A DNA stretch of 35,947 nucleotides, taken from positions 1-35,947 of the forward strand of contig JAPOHV010000004.1 in NCBI GenBank assembly GCA_029979305.1, read 5' to 3'. The stretch's first letter is position 1; each line of letters starts with the position of its first letter. The position numbers and the translations under genes are program-made. Positions 19,007-29,766 of this stretch are shown piece after piece. Under the pieces are notes generated by a model, which saw only the letters and a list, made by a program, of their open reading frames with translations, ran no database searches and was not told where the DNA came from. The stretch is from Mycobacteriaceae bacterium (GTDB lineage Bacteria > Actinomycetota > Actinomycetes > Mycobacteriales > Mycobacteriaceae).

Positions 19007-19855
19007 ATGGTCGACCCCGTGGCCTCCCGCGACCACGGCGACCCGGGCGACGCCCCGACCATGCCGCCGCCGCTGACCGAGATCGCCGATGCGGCAAGGC
19101 CGTCGGCGGCCGAGGAGGCGCGCACCATCGCCGCGTCCACCAACACCGCCACGCTGGCCAGCCTGACCGCCACCGGTGATCCGTGGGCATCGTTCGTCAC
19201 CTACGGTCTGCTCGAGACGGGGCCCCACGGCGGAGCACCGGTGCTGTGCGTGTCGCATCTGGCCGAGCACGGCCGTAACCTCGCCCGCGATCCGAGGGCA
19301 AGCCTGTCGGTGGTCGCCCCGGGCGCCGAGGCCGACCCGCTGGCGAGCCCGCGGATCACCCTGGCCGGGGTGGTGGAGCGGCCGGCCGGCGCCGCACTCG
19401 AGGCCGCCCGTGCCGCGCACGTCGCTGCCGTCCCGGCGGCCAAGTACTACATCGACTACACCGACTTCTCGGTGTGGGTTCTCAAGGTGCAACGCGTCCG
19501 CTGGGTGGGCGGTTACGGCCGGATGGACTCGGCGAGCGCCGCCGACTACGCCGCGGCCACGCCCGACCCCCTCGTGACGGTGGCCGCCGGCGCGATCGAG
19601 CACCTCAACGCCGACCACGCCGCCGGACTGGCGGAGATGGCCCGCGCGCTGGGCGGCTATCCGGACACCGAATCCGCGGTCTGTACCGGCGTGGACAGAT
19701 ACGGCCTCGACCTGAAGGTGACCACGCCCCGTGGGCAGGCCTACACAAGGGTCGGCTTCGGCCGCGCGCTCAGTTCGGCTGACGAGTTGCGTTCGGCGGC
19801 AGCAGATCTGGTCCACCGAGCACGCGCCGCAGGAACGCCACCTGGTCGATCTTGA
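19007..19855 (+). CDS. DUF2470 / HugZ-like pyridoxamine 5'-phosphate oxidase-fold protein
   Basis: 'SAAEEARTIAASTNTATLASLTATGDPWASFVTYGLLETG', 'HGRNLARDPRASLSVV' and C-terminal 'IEHLNADHAAGLAEMARALGG' (DUF2470 signature). Confidence 0.87.
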   Translation: MVDPVASRDHGDPGDAPTMPPPLTEIADAARPSAAEEARTIAASTNTATLASLTATGDPWASFVTYGLLETGPHGGAPVLCVSHLAEHGRNLARDPRASLSVVAPGAEADPLASPRITLAGVVERPAGAALEAARAAHVAAVPAAKYYIDYTDFSVWVLKVQRVRWVGGYGRMDSASAADYAAATPDPLVTVAAGAIEHLNADHAAGLAEMARALGGYPDTESAVCTGVDRYGLDLKVTTPRGQAYTRVGFGRALSSADELRSAAADLVHRARAAGTPPGRS

Positions 19856-20690
19856 CCTGCGGGTCGGTGTAGATCGAGAAGTGGTCATAGGGGTAGCGGA
19901 TCAGTTCGCCGTGCGGTGCCAGGCGGGCAGCCCTGACCGTCGACTCCGCAGGGGTCGTCGTGTCAGCGTCGCAGACGCAGAAAAGCACCGGCATCGCCAG
20001 CCGCGCTGCCAGCCGCACCGGCCGGAACAACGGCATGGCTAACATCACCCGGGCGGCGATCTCGTTGCGCCACAACGACTCCGGAGGCACGATCGCGCTG
20101 AACCCTGACTGCGCGTCCGGCGCGGTCATGGCGGCGAAGGTTCCGGGCGGCCCTACCGCCGGGATCGTCGTCGGCGGCCGCCCCCGCAGCGCACCAGCCT
20201 GATCGCGCACCGCGGCGACAACCGCGCGGATCAGATTCGCGGGCGGCATCCGCCGGATCACCGGCACGCTGTCGGTGTACGGCGCCTGGGAGATCACCGC
20301 GGCGATCCGCGGATCGGCGGCCGCCACGGCGATCACGTGACCCCCGCTGAACGACGACCCCCACAGCACGATCCGGTCGGGGTCGACACCCTCGGCCCGG
20401 CGGGCCCAGTCGATGACGGCGCGGTAGTCGTCCTGCTGACGGCCGATGTCGAGCAGCTGGCGGGGCCGGCCGGTTGAGGCCCCGAAATGCCGGTAATCGA
20501 ACAGCAGCACCGCGTATCCGGCGTCGCGGAAAGCCTCGGCGTAGCCCGGTAGCGCATCGTCGCGAGTTCCCGAGAAACCGTGCGCCATCACCACGCACGG
20601 CACCGGCACACCGGTGTCGGGCCGGTACAGATAGGCGGCGAGTTGCTCACCGTGGGAGGGAATGCGCACCTCGACGCGCTCGCCGGCCAT
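19770..20690 (-). CDS. Alpha/beta hydrolase (dienelactone hydrolase/peptidase-like)
   Basis: From ATG 20690: 'CVVMAHGFSGTRDDALPGYAEAFRDAGYAVLLFDYRHFGAS' and nucleophile 'LWGSSFSGGHVI'. The 3' end overlaps the convergent CDS by 86 bp. Confidence 0.9.
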   Translation of the reverse strand: MAGERVEVRIPSHGEQLAAYLYRPDTGVPVPCVVMAHGFSGTRDDALPGYAEAFRDAGYAVLLFDYRHFGASTGRPRQLLDIGRQQDDYRAVIDWARRAEGVDPDRIVLWGSSFSGGHVIAVAAADPRIAAVISQAPYTDSVPVIRRMPPANLIRAVVAAVRDQAGALRGRPPTTIPAVGPPGTFAAMTAPDAQSGFSAIVPPESLWRNEIAARVMLAMPLFRPVRLAARLAMPVLFCVCDADTTTPAESTVRAARLAPHGELIRYPYDHFSIYTDPQVKIDQVAFLRRVLGGPDLLPPNATRQPN

Positions 20691-20717
20691 AGTTGCCAAC
20701 CTAGTACCCTCGGGATC

Positions 20718-20951
20718 ATGACTACTGCGACTCACGAGCGGCAAACCGTGGCCGAACTGGCCGGTGAACGGGATTGGCAGCGCCGGGAGGGCAGTGACGG
20801 ACGCAGCGACAGTTACTACCGCGGCACCGTCCGTATCCGCGCGGTGTGGGCGGGCGACGACGCGCTGAGCGGCGCCACGCTGTTCCACGACGAGATGTAC
20901 GAGTCCTACACCCGCGAACCGGCGACGCTGCGCGCCTGGTTCAAACGCTAA
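20718..20951 (+). CDS. Small conserved-type hypothetical protein (~77 aa)
   Basis: ATG 20718, 'MTTATHERQTVAELAGERDWQRREGSDGRSDSYYRGTVRIRAVWAGDDALSGATLFHDEMYESYTREPATLRAWFKR'. Fits between the divergent hydrolase and the convergent LLM gene. Product unknown. Confidence 0.65.
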   Translation: MTTATHERQTVAELAGERDWQRREGSDGRSDSYYRGTVRIRAVWAGDDALSGATLFHDEMYESYTREPATLRAWFKR

Positions 20952-21856
20952 AGCCCCAAAACACCGGCGAGTTGCCGCAGCGACGGCCGCGGATCCCAGT
21001 CGTGGGTGCCGTCGCCGAGAACCTGCACCACCACGTGGTCGGCGCCGGCGTCGAGGTGGGCGGTGACCCGGGCCGCGGCCTGGTCGACGGTTCCCATTCC
21101 GACGACGCCGTGCGCCAACCGCTCCGAACCGCCGCGCACGAAGTCCGCCTCGTCGAAGCCCTGTCGCAGCCAGGAGTTGCGGTAGTTCGGCAGCCCGGTG
21201 TAGATCTCCAGGTGCACATGCGCCCGGCGCATCTGCTCGGCGTCGTCGCCGCCGACGACCACCGCCTGTTCGGAGACGATCCATCGGTCCGGGCCCAGGA
21301 TCTGGCGGGTGGTCGCGGTGTGGGCCGGTGTGACCAGGTAGGGATGCGCACCGTCGGCATGGCTGCCGGACAGCTCGATCATCTTGGGGCCCAGCGCCGC
21401 CAGTAGCCGGGTGGGCCGGCCGGCACCCGGTTCGACGACGGCCGGAAGGGCTGCCATCCGGTCCAGATAGGCCCTCATGGTGGCCAGCGGTTTGACGTAG
21501 GTGCCGCCGAGCATGTTCTGCACCAGCGGTCCGTGGCTCACCCCCAGCCCCAGCACGAAGCGGCCGGGGTACAGCGCGGTCAGCGTGCGCCCGCCACCCT
21601 CCATGGCGGCGGCGACGCGGGCGTGGATGTTGGCGATACCGGTTCCCACGACCAGCCTGTCGGTGGCCGCAAGAAAGGCCGCCGACTCCACCATGCAGTC
21701 CTTGAGGCCGACCTCGGGGATGAACAGCGAGCCGTACCCCATCGCCTCGATGTCGCGGGCCACCTCCTGCGCGGCGGCCATCGGCCAGGTGTCGCTGGCC
21801 CACCACACGCCGATACGGGACGGAAAGTCGATGCGGGCCTTGGCAGAAGCGGTCAT
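20948..21856 (-). CDS. LLM-class (F420-dependent-like) oxidoreductase
   Basis: 'RIGVWWASDTWPMAAAQEVARDIEAMGYGSLFIPEV', 'VVGTGIANIHARVAAAMEGGGRTLTALYPGRFVLGLGVSH', typical of mycobacterial LLM/TIGR03620-like proteins. Confidence 0.9.
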   Translation of the reverse strand: MTASAKARIDFPSRIGVWWASDTWPMAAAQEVARDIEAMGYGSLFIPEVGLKDCMVESAAFLAATDRLVVGTGIANIHARVAAAMEGGGRTLTALYPGRFVLGLGVSHGPLVQNMLGGTYVKPLATMRAYLDRMAALPAVVEPGAGRPTRLLAALGPKMIELSGSHADGAHPYLVTPAHTATTRQILGPDRWIVSEQAVVVGGDDAEQMRRAHVHLEIYTGLPNYRNSWLRQGFDEADFVRGGSERLAHGVVGMGTVDQAAARVTAHLDAGADHVVVQVLGDGTHDWDPRPSLRQLAGVLGL

Positions 21857-21896
21857 CCGACGATTCAATCACCCGCGCCTTTGGCAGACTGTCGCC

Positions 21897-23552
21897 ATGA
21901 CCAGCAATCCCGCCAACTTCGACCTGTCGTCCGTCTTCCGGACCGTCGCACAGACAATCCCGGACAAACAGGTCCTGATCTGGCGGGACCGCCGGTTCAG
22001 CTACGCGCAGATGGACGCCCGCATCGACGGGGTCGCGCACTATCTGGCCGCCAGCGGGCTGGGTTGCCATGTCGAACGCGACCGGGTGCCCAATCACCAG
22101 TCCGGCCAGGACCACATGGGCCTGTACCTGCGCAACGGCAACGAGTACCTCGAAGCGATGGTGGCCGGCTACCGCGCCCGCGTCGCGCCGTTCAACGTCA
22201 ACTTCCGCTACGTCGAGGAGGAACTGCTCTACCTGCTGGCCGATGCCAAGGCCCGCGCCCTGGTCTACGCCGCCGAGTTCGCCCCGAACGTGCAATCAAT
22301 CCGCGGCCGACTGCCCGAACTGAAGGTGCTCATCCAGGTCGCCGACGACTCCGGCAACGAACTGCTGCCCGACGCCGTGGACTACGAGTCCATCGTCGGC
22401 ACACCGGTGCCGGCGACCGGTATGCCGGAGCCCAGCGGTGACGACCTCTACATCCTCTACACCGGCGGCACGACCGGTATGCCCAAGGGCGTGCTGTGGC
22501 GTCAGCATGACATCTTCATGTCCGCGATGGGCGGCCGGCCGTTCATGGCCGGCGGCCAGCCGCTGCACTCCTACGAGGATCTGGCCGCGCAGGTTCGCGC
22601 GCAGGGCGGTTTCCGTTCGATGCTGCTGATACCGCCGCTGATGCACGGCGCCGCCCAGTGGGGTGTGTTCAACACCATCAGCACGGGCGGCTGGATCGCG
22701 CTGCCCGACGACGTCAAGCACCTCGATGCCGATGCGGTGCTGCGGCTGGTGGAACGCGAACGGGTGCTGGGCATCCCGGTTGTCGGCGACGCGATGGCGC
22801 GCCCGCTGGTCGACGCCATCGAGACGGGCGACTACGACCTGTCCAGCCTGATGGCGATCACCAACGGCGGTGCACCGCTGTCGCCGACGGTGCGCGACAG
22901 GCTGTTGGCCGCGCTGCCGAGCCTGATGATCATGGACGCGGTCGGGGCCTCGGAGTCCGGCGCGCAGATGACGACCATCGCGACCAAGGGTGCCGAGACC
23001 GCGGCAGCGACCTTCACACCGCTGGACGACACCACCGTGGTGTCGGCCGACCTCAGCCGGGTGCTGCAACCGGGCGACGAGCAGGGCTGGCTGGCCCGCC
23101 GGGTCTACGTCCCGCTGGGATACCTCGGCGACGCGGAGAAGACGGCGCGAACCTTCCCCACCATCGACGGGGTGCGATGGTCGATCCCCGGCGACCGGGC
23201 GCGGCTGCTACCCGATGGGCGCATCGAACTGCTCGGCCGCGACTCGGTGACGATCAACTCCGGCGGGGAGAAGATCTTCGCCGAGGAGGTGGAGCGCGCA
23301 GTAGCCAGCCACCCGGCCGTCTATGACGTGACCGTCGCCGGGCGGCCGTCGGATCGCTGGGGCAACGAGGTGGTCGCAATCGTGCAGTTCGCCGAGGGCA
23401 AGTCGGCGACCGACGAGGAACTGGCCGAGGCGTGCAAGCCCCACATAGCCCAATACAAGATCCCCAAGGCTTTCATCCGGGTCGACAAGGTGGTGCGCTC
23501 CCCCGCCGGGAAGGCCGACTACCGCTGGGCCAAGTCGGTGGCGGCTGGTTAG
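21897..23552 (+). CDS. Acyl-CoA synthetase (FadD-like, class I adenylate-forming)
   Basis: 'LYILYTGGTTGMPKGVLWRQHD' (A3), 'GDRARLLPDGRIELLGRDSVTINSGGEKIFAEEVE' (A8) and the C-terminal 'RSPAGKADYRWAK' lysine motif. Start at ATG 21897. Confidence 0.95.
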   Translation: MTSNPANFDLSSVFRTVAQTIPDKQVLIWRDRRFSYAQMDARIDGVAHYLAASGLGCHVERDRVPNHQSGQDHMGLYLRNGNEYLEAMVAGYRARVAPFNVNFRYVEEELLYLLADAKARALVYAAEFAPNVQSIRGRLPELKVLIQVADDSGNELLPDAVDYESIVGTPVPATGMPEPSGDDLYILYTGGTTGMPKGVLWRQHDIFMSAMGGRPFMAGGQPLHSYEDLAAQVRAQGGFRSMLLIPPLMHGAAQWGVFNTISTGGWIALPDDVKHLDADAVLRLVERERVLGIPVVGDAMARPLVDAIETGDYDLSSLMAITNGGAPLSPTVRDRLLAALPSLMIMDAVGASESGAQMTTIATKGAETAAATFTPLDDTTVVSADLSRVLQPGDEQGWLARRVYVPLGYLGDAEKTARTFPTIDGVRWSIPGDRARLLPDGRIELLGRDSVTINSGGEKIFAEEVERAVASHPAVYDVTVAGRPSDRWGNEVVAIVQFAEGKSATDEELAEACKPHIAQYKIPKAFIRVDKVVRSPAGKADYRWAKSVAAG

Positions 23553-23558
23553 ACCTCT

Positions 23559-23630
23559 CATCGAGAGTGCGTTCAGATCGAGATTTCCTCCGAAAACACC
23601 GAACAACCCGATCTCGGCGCACTTTCGGCG
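23559..23630. repeat. Long imperfect inverted repeat in the fadD-tetR intergenic region
   Basis: Left arm 23559-23584 (CATCGAGAGTGCGTTCAGATCGAGAT) and right arm 23605-23630 (AACCCGATCTCGGCGCACTTTCGGCG). The reverse complement of the right arm matches 18 of 26 positions of the left, with a 20-nt spacer. Confidence 0.6.
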
Positions 23631-23669
23631 TTAAGCCACACTGCCGACGCATGAGTCGACCCTTCGGGC

Positions 23670-23685
23670 TATGTATGGTTACATA
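23670..23685. promoter_or_regulatory. Perfect palindrome TATGTA-TGGT-TACATA, candidate TetR operator / autoregulatory site
   Basis: Read directly. The 6-bp arms are perfect inverted repeats ending 5 bp before the tetR ATG at 23691. Confidence 0.55.
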
Positions 23686-23690
23686 CTTAG

Positions 23691-24263
23691 ATGGCAGGGC
23701 ATCGGGCACGCATGGTCACCTCGGCAGCACTGCTGATCAGGGAGCGCGGCGCACGCCCGACGGCGATCGGCGACGTCCTGGCGCACAGCGGCGCTCCACG
23801 CGGATCGGCGTATCACTACTTCCCCGGCGGGCGCACCCAACTGCTCTGTGAGGCGGTCGATTACGCGGCCGACTTTGTGGCTGAGGCCATCGGCGGCGCC
23901 CGCACCGGCGTGCAGATGCTCGACACCGCGGTGCGGTTCTACCGGCAGGGCCTGCTGGACAGCGACTACCGGGCAGGCTGCCCGGTGCTGGCCGTCGCGG
24001 TGGAGGCCGGCGACCCCGACGCCGGGCGCGAGCCGGTCGAGCGTGCCGCGGCCGCGTTCGACCGCTGGCGGGATCTGATCGCGCACCGCCTGATCGCCGA
24101 CGGCGTCCCGCGCAAGCAGTCCGACGAATTGGCCGCGCTGGTGATCGCCGCTCTGGAGGGCGCCCTGGTGCTCTGCCGTGCAGGCCGTGACGTCGCGCCG
24201 TTGGATGCGGTGCACCGGCAACTGCGGGTCCTGCTGAAGACCGCTACCGAGAGGAAGCCCTGA
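23691..24263 (+). CDS. TetR/AcrR family transcriptional regulator
   Basis: 'RARMVTSAALLIRERGARPTAIGDVLAHSGAPRGSAYHYFPGGRTQLLCEAVDYA' is a typical TetR HTH. Confidence 0.93.
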   Translation: MAGHRARMVTSAALLIRERGARPTAIGDVLAHSGAPRGSAYHYFPGGRTQLLCEAVDYAADFVAEAIGGARTGVQMLDTAVRFYRQGLLDSDYRAGCPVLAVAVEAGDPDAGREPVERAAAAFDRWRDLIAHRLIADGVPRKQSDELAALVIAALEGALVLCRAGRDVAPLDAVHRQLRVLLKTATERKP

Positions 24264-24264
24264 G

Positions 24265-26475
<2,211 letters not shown>

Positions 26476-26502
26476 GATCCGCCGCCGAATAACATCGGCA
26501 CC

Positions 26503-28053
26503 GTGCAATCGCCGTGGGGTGACGAGGTGGCCAACGGAAGCTACGCCGGCCATCCCGGTCTGCTCTACCGGCAGCGTCCCCGCACCTTCGCCGAGCTGCT
26601 TTTCGGAGTCGACCGCTGGGCTGAGCGCACTTTCCTGGTCCAGGGTGATCGACGCATCACCTTCGGCGAATTCTTCACTGCGGTTTCGATGGCACGAGAA
26701 CGGTTGGAGCCGTTCGGAATTCAGCCCGGCGACCGGGTGGTGCTGCTGGCCTACAACAGTCCCGACTGGGTGCTTGCGCTGTGGGCGATCTGGTCGCTGG
26801 GCGCGGTGCCGGTACTCGGCAACCGGTGGTGGAGCGAGCGCGAGGCCGAGCATTCGATCAGCCTTGTCGCGCCGAGGGCGATCGTCACCGACGTCCCCGA
26901 TACCGCCGGGTTGGACATCGCCGTGCTGCGGGAATGCTTCACCGATGCCTCCTCCGGGGTGCCCGTCGTGGCGGGGCCGGCCGACGAGGAGAGTCCCGCG
27001 GTGGTCCTGTTCACCTCCGGCAGCACCGGTATGCCCAAGGCCGTCGAGCTGCCGTTCCGGTCGGTGGTGGCCAACCAGCAGAACGTACTCGCGCGGGCCA
27101 GACAACTACCGCACCTGATCCCCGCCGAAGGACCCCAGCCCGTCAACCTGATCTCGACGCCGCTGTTCCACATCGGCGCCTTCGCCACGCTGATCACCCA
27201 GACCATCACCGGCGGGCGAATCGTCTTCAACGCCGGGCGCTTCGACCCGGGGCAGGTCCTGGGGCTGATCGAATCCGAACGCATCGAACGGTGGGGCGCA
27301 GTGCCCACCATGGCGGCCCGCCTGCTCGAACACCCCGGCTTCGACGACCACGACCTGTCCAGCCTGCGTTCGTTCCCGTTGGGCGGGGCGCCGGTTCCGC
27401 CGGTTCTGCTTGAGCGGCTGGCCCGACGGCTGCCCCAGCTGCAGAGCCGCGGCATGGTCAACACCTGGGGCATGACCGAAGGGGGCGGGTTCTTCACCCT
27501 GGCCGCCAGCGCCGATCTGGAGCGATACCCCAAGACGGTCGGCCGGCCGCTGCCGACCGTGGAGTTGCGAATCGGCGACCCCGACTCCGGCGGCAAGGGC
27601 GAGATCCTGGTCCGCAGCCCCACCGTGATGCTGGGTTACCTCGGTGTCGACGACGGCACCCTGGGCGCCGACGGCTGGCTGCGCAGCGGGGATCTCGGGC
27701 ACATCAACGCCGACGGCTACCTGTTCATCGACGGCCGCAGCAAGGACATGGTGATCCGCGGCGGGGAGAACATCGCCTGCCCGCACGTGGAGGCGGCGCT
27801 GATGCGCCACCCGGACGTGGTGGAGGCCGCAGTGATCGGACTGCCGCACCCGGATCTGGGTGAGGAACTCGCCGCCGTCGTGGTACATCGGCCCGGCGGG
27901 CGGGCGCCCACCGAGGAGGAACTAGCTGAGCACATGGCCAACGAGGTGGCCTACTTCGCGATCCCCACCCGGTGGAAGATCCGCGACGAGCCGCTGCCCA
28001 CCATCGGCACCGAGAAGCTGAATAAGAAGAGTCTGGCCGCGGAATTCGACTGA
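26503..28053 (+). CDS. Acyl-CoA synthetase / AMP-dependent ligase (class I adenylate-forming)
   Basis: GTG start. 'VVLFTSGSTGMPKAVELPF', 'NTWGMTEGGGF', 'GDLGHINADGYLFIDGRSKDMVIRGGENIACPHVEAALMRHPDVVEAAVIGLPHPDLGEELAAVVV'. Confidence 0.95.
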   Translation: MQSPWGDEVANGSYAGHPGLLYRQRPRTFAELLFGVDRWAERTFLVQGDRRITFGEFFTAVSMARERLEPFGIQPGDRVVLLAYNSPDWVLALWAIWSLGAVPVLGNRWWSEREAEHSISLVAPRAIVTDVPDTAGLDIAVLRECFTDASSGVPVVAGPADEESPAVVLFTSGSTGMPKAVELPFRSVVANQQNVLARARQLPHLIPAEGPQPVNLISTPLFHIGAFATLITQTITGGRIVFNAGRFDPGQVLGLIESERIERWGAVPTMAARLLEHPGFDDHDLSSLRSFPLGGAPVPPVLLERLARRLPQLQSRGMVNTWGMTEGGGFFTLAASADLERYPKTVGRPLPTVELRIGDPDSGGKGEILVRSPTVMLGYLGVDDGTLGADGWLRSGDLGHINADGYLFIDGRSKDMVIRGGENIACPHVEAALMRHPDVVEAAVIGLPHPDLGEELAAVVVHRPGGRAPTEEELAEHMANEVAYFAIPTRWKIRDEPLPTIGTEKLNKKSLAAEFD

Positions 28054-28064
28054 GCCCCAAAAGA

Positions 28065-28102
28065 ATTACGCCGGCGGGCGTAGGGGCACCCACCGGCGTA
28101 AT
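28065..28102. terminator. Bidirectional stem-loop terminator between convergent genes
   Basis: ATTACGCCGGCGGG (28065-28078), 10-nt loop, CCCACCGGCGTAAT (28089-28102); 13 of 14 positions complementary. Lies between the acyl-CoA synthetase stop (28053) and the convergent secreted-protein stop (28120). Confidence 0.75.
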
Positions 28103-28119
28103 CCGATTTACTGCGTTGA

Positions 28120-28374
28120 CTACTTGAAGACGTCCGCCCCCGGGTAGCAGCGCTTCAGTCCGTCACTCTGGAACCAGCACTGGGAGTTGTTGGGGTCAGG
28201 TTCAGCCCACGGTCCGGGCGCGTTCACCAAGCAGACGCCGCCATGCGGGCTATAGCCCTGGGCGCAGCCGTCGGCAGCGTTTGCCGAGGGGGCGGCGGCG
28301 AAGCCCAGAGCCAGCGCGCCGGCCGCGACGATGGTGGTGAGAAGTCCTGCCCGCTTTGTCGCTTTCGTGGTCAT
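28120..28374 (-). CDS. Small secreted Cys-containing protein (84 aa, Sec signal peptide)
   Basis: 'MTTKATKRAGLLTTIVAAGALALGFAAAPSANA|ADGCAQGYSPHGGVCLVNAPGPWAEPDPNNSQCWFQSDGLKRCYPGADVFK': basic N-terminus, hydrophobic core, AxA site, four Cys in the mature part. AGGAAGAAG lies upstream of ATG. Confidence 0.85.
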   Translation of the reverse strand: MTTKATKRAGLLTTIVAAGALALGFAAAPSANAADGCAQGYSPHGGVCLVNAPGPWAEPDPNNSQCWFQSDGLKRCYPGADVFK

Positions 28375-28524
28375 CGTTGGAAACTTCTTCCTGTCGCCGG
28401 ATCCCTCCTGATGGGGAACCCGTTACAGATCGAGCCTGCGCCGGGGCACCACCACCCGACGTCCACCGATCGGACGTTGCTTCGGCGGATACCGTTGTCC
28501 CCCGATCGGATGACGCCGCCGCTG

Positions 28525-29763
28525 TTACAGCGGCCGGTGCGTCTCGTACATCCGAACCGCGACGACGACGGCCGAGGCGGCGGTGATCGCCGCGGCCACC
28601 CACACCGCCGCACGCAAGCCCCACAGATCGGCGGCCACCCCCCCGACCACCGCGCCCACGGCGTACCCGCTGTCACGCCAGAGCCGATAGACACCCACCG
28701 ACCTCGCCCGCCACAGTGGATGTGCGACGTCACCGATCACCGCCAGCAGGGTCGGGTACACCATCGCCGTACCGGCTCCCAGTAGCGCGCCGGCAAGCAG
28801 CCAGCCGCCGAAACTCCCGCCGGCCGCGACCAGTCCGAGCGCAACGGCCTGGGTGAGCATGCCGGCGGTGATCAGGTGTTTGCGCCCCCAACGGTCCGAC
28901 AGCGCACCGGTGAGAATCTGCGCGGCGCCCCACACCGCGGGATAGACCGCGACCAGCAGCCCGATCCGATCGACGGCCAGGCCGGCCCCGGCGAACAACA
29001 GCGGGAACAGCCCCCAGGAAAGGCCGAAGTTCATGTTGTTCACCAGGCCCGCCTGGCTGGCAGAGGACAGCGCTGGTTCGCTGAAGCTGGTGCGCCGGAG
29101 GATTTCCCGGTTAGACAGCCGTGCTTCGGAGGTATCCGCGGGGGGCCGGCCGGCGGCCTCCAATCGGGCGTAGTCGCGGGTCTCGCGGACGGTCGTCACC
29201 GACAATCCCAGCCCGATGAGGGCGTAACTCAGCCCGAGCAGAAACGGCGCCGGTCGCAGGCCGTGATGGGCGGCCAGGTATCCGGCCAGCCACGCCGTCA
29301 GCGCCACCGCACCGTAGCCGGCCGCCTCGTTGAGACCCATCGCCAGACCGCGCCGGCGAGGGCCCACCAGGTCGATCTTCATCACGACCGTTGTCGACCA
29401 GGTCAGTCCCTGGCTGACACCGAGCAGCACGTTGGCCGCCACCACCCAACCCCAGGACGGCGCCCAGATCAACAGCAGCGGCACCGGGATCGCGACCAGC
29501 CAACCGGCCACCAGAACCGGCTTGCGGCCGAACCGATCCGACCAGGTGCCGGCGAGATAGTTGGTGAGCGCCTTAGTGATCCCGAACGCGAACACATACG
29601 TCAGCAGGACGGTGTATCCGCGCAGGTGGAACGTCGACTCCGCCAGCAACGGCAGCACCGTCTGCTCCTGGCCGACCATCCCGCCGACGAGCGCGTTGAC
29701 GGCAACCAGCAGGCTGAACTGAAAGAGGTTGGCGCGCAGTCCCAGTCGCAACTCGGCAGCCAT
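28525..29763 (-). CDS. Major facilitator superfamily transporter
   Basis: ~12 hydrophobic segments. 'LAGTWSDRFGRKPVLVAGWL' and 'LTGALSDRWGRKHLITAGML' are the two MFS motif-A copies. Confidence 0.93.
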   Translation of the reverse strand: MAAELRLGLRANLFQFSLLVAVNALVGGMVGQEQTVLPLLAESTFHLRGYTVLLTYVFAFGITKALTNYLAGTWSDRFGRKPVLVAGWLVAIPVPLLLIWAPSWGWVVAANVLLGVSQGLTWSTTVVMKIDLVGPRRRGLAMGLNEAAGYGAVALTAWLAGYLAAHHGLRPAPFLLGLSYALIGLGLSVTTVRETRDYARLEAAGRPPADTSEARLSNREILRRTSFSEPALSSASQAGLVNNMNFGLSWGLFPLLFAGAGLAVDRIGLLVAVYPAVWGAAQILTGALSDRWGRKHLITAGMLTQAVALGLVAAGGSFGGWLLAGALLGAGTAMVYPTLLAVIGDVAHPLWRARSVGVYRLWRDSGYAVGAVVGGVAADLWGLRAAVWVAAAITAASAVVVAVRMYETHRPL

Positions 29764-29766
29764 CCG

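Noticed and set aside
17257-19200. 647-aa minus-strand ORF antisense to the SLC13 permease
   Set aside because: His/Gln/Arg/Gly-rich low-complexity translation without recognisable domains. It is a GC-rich shadow ORF opposite a convincing permease gene.
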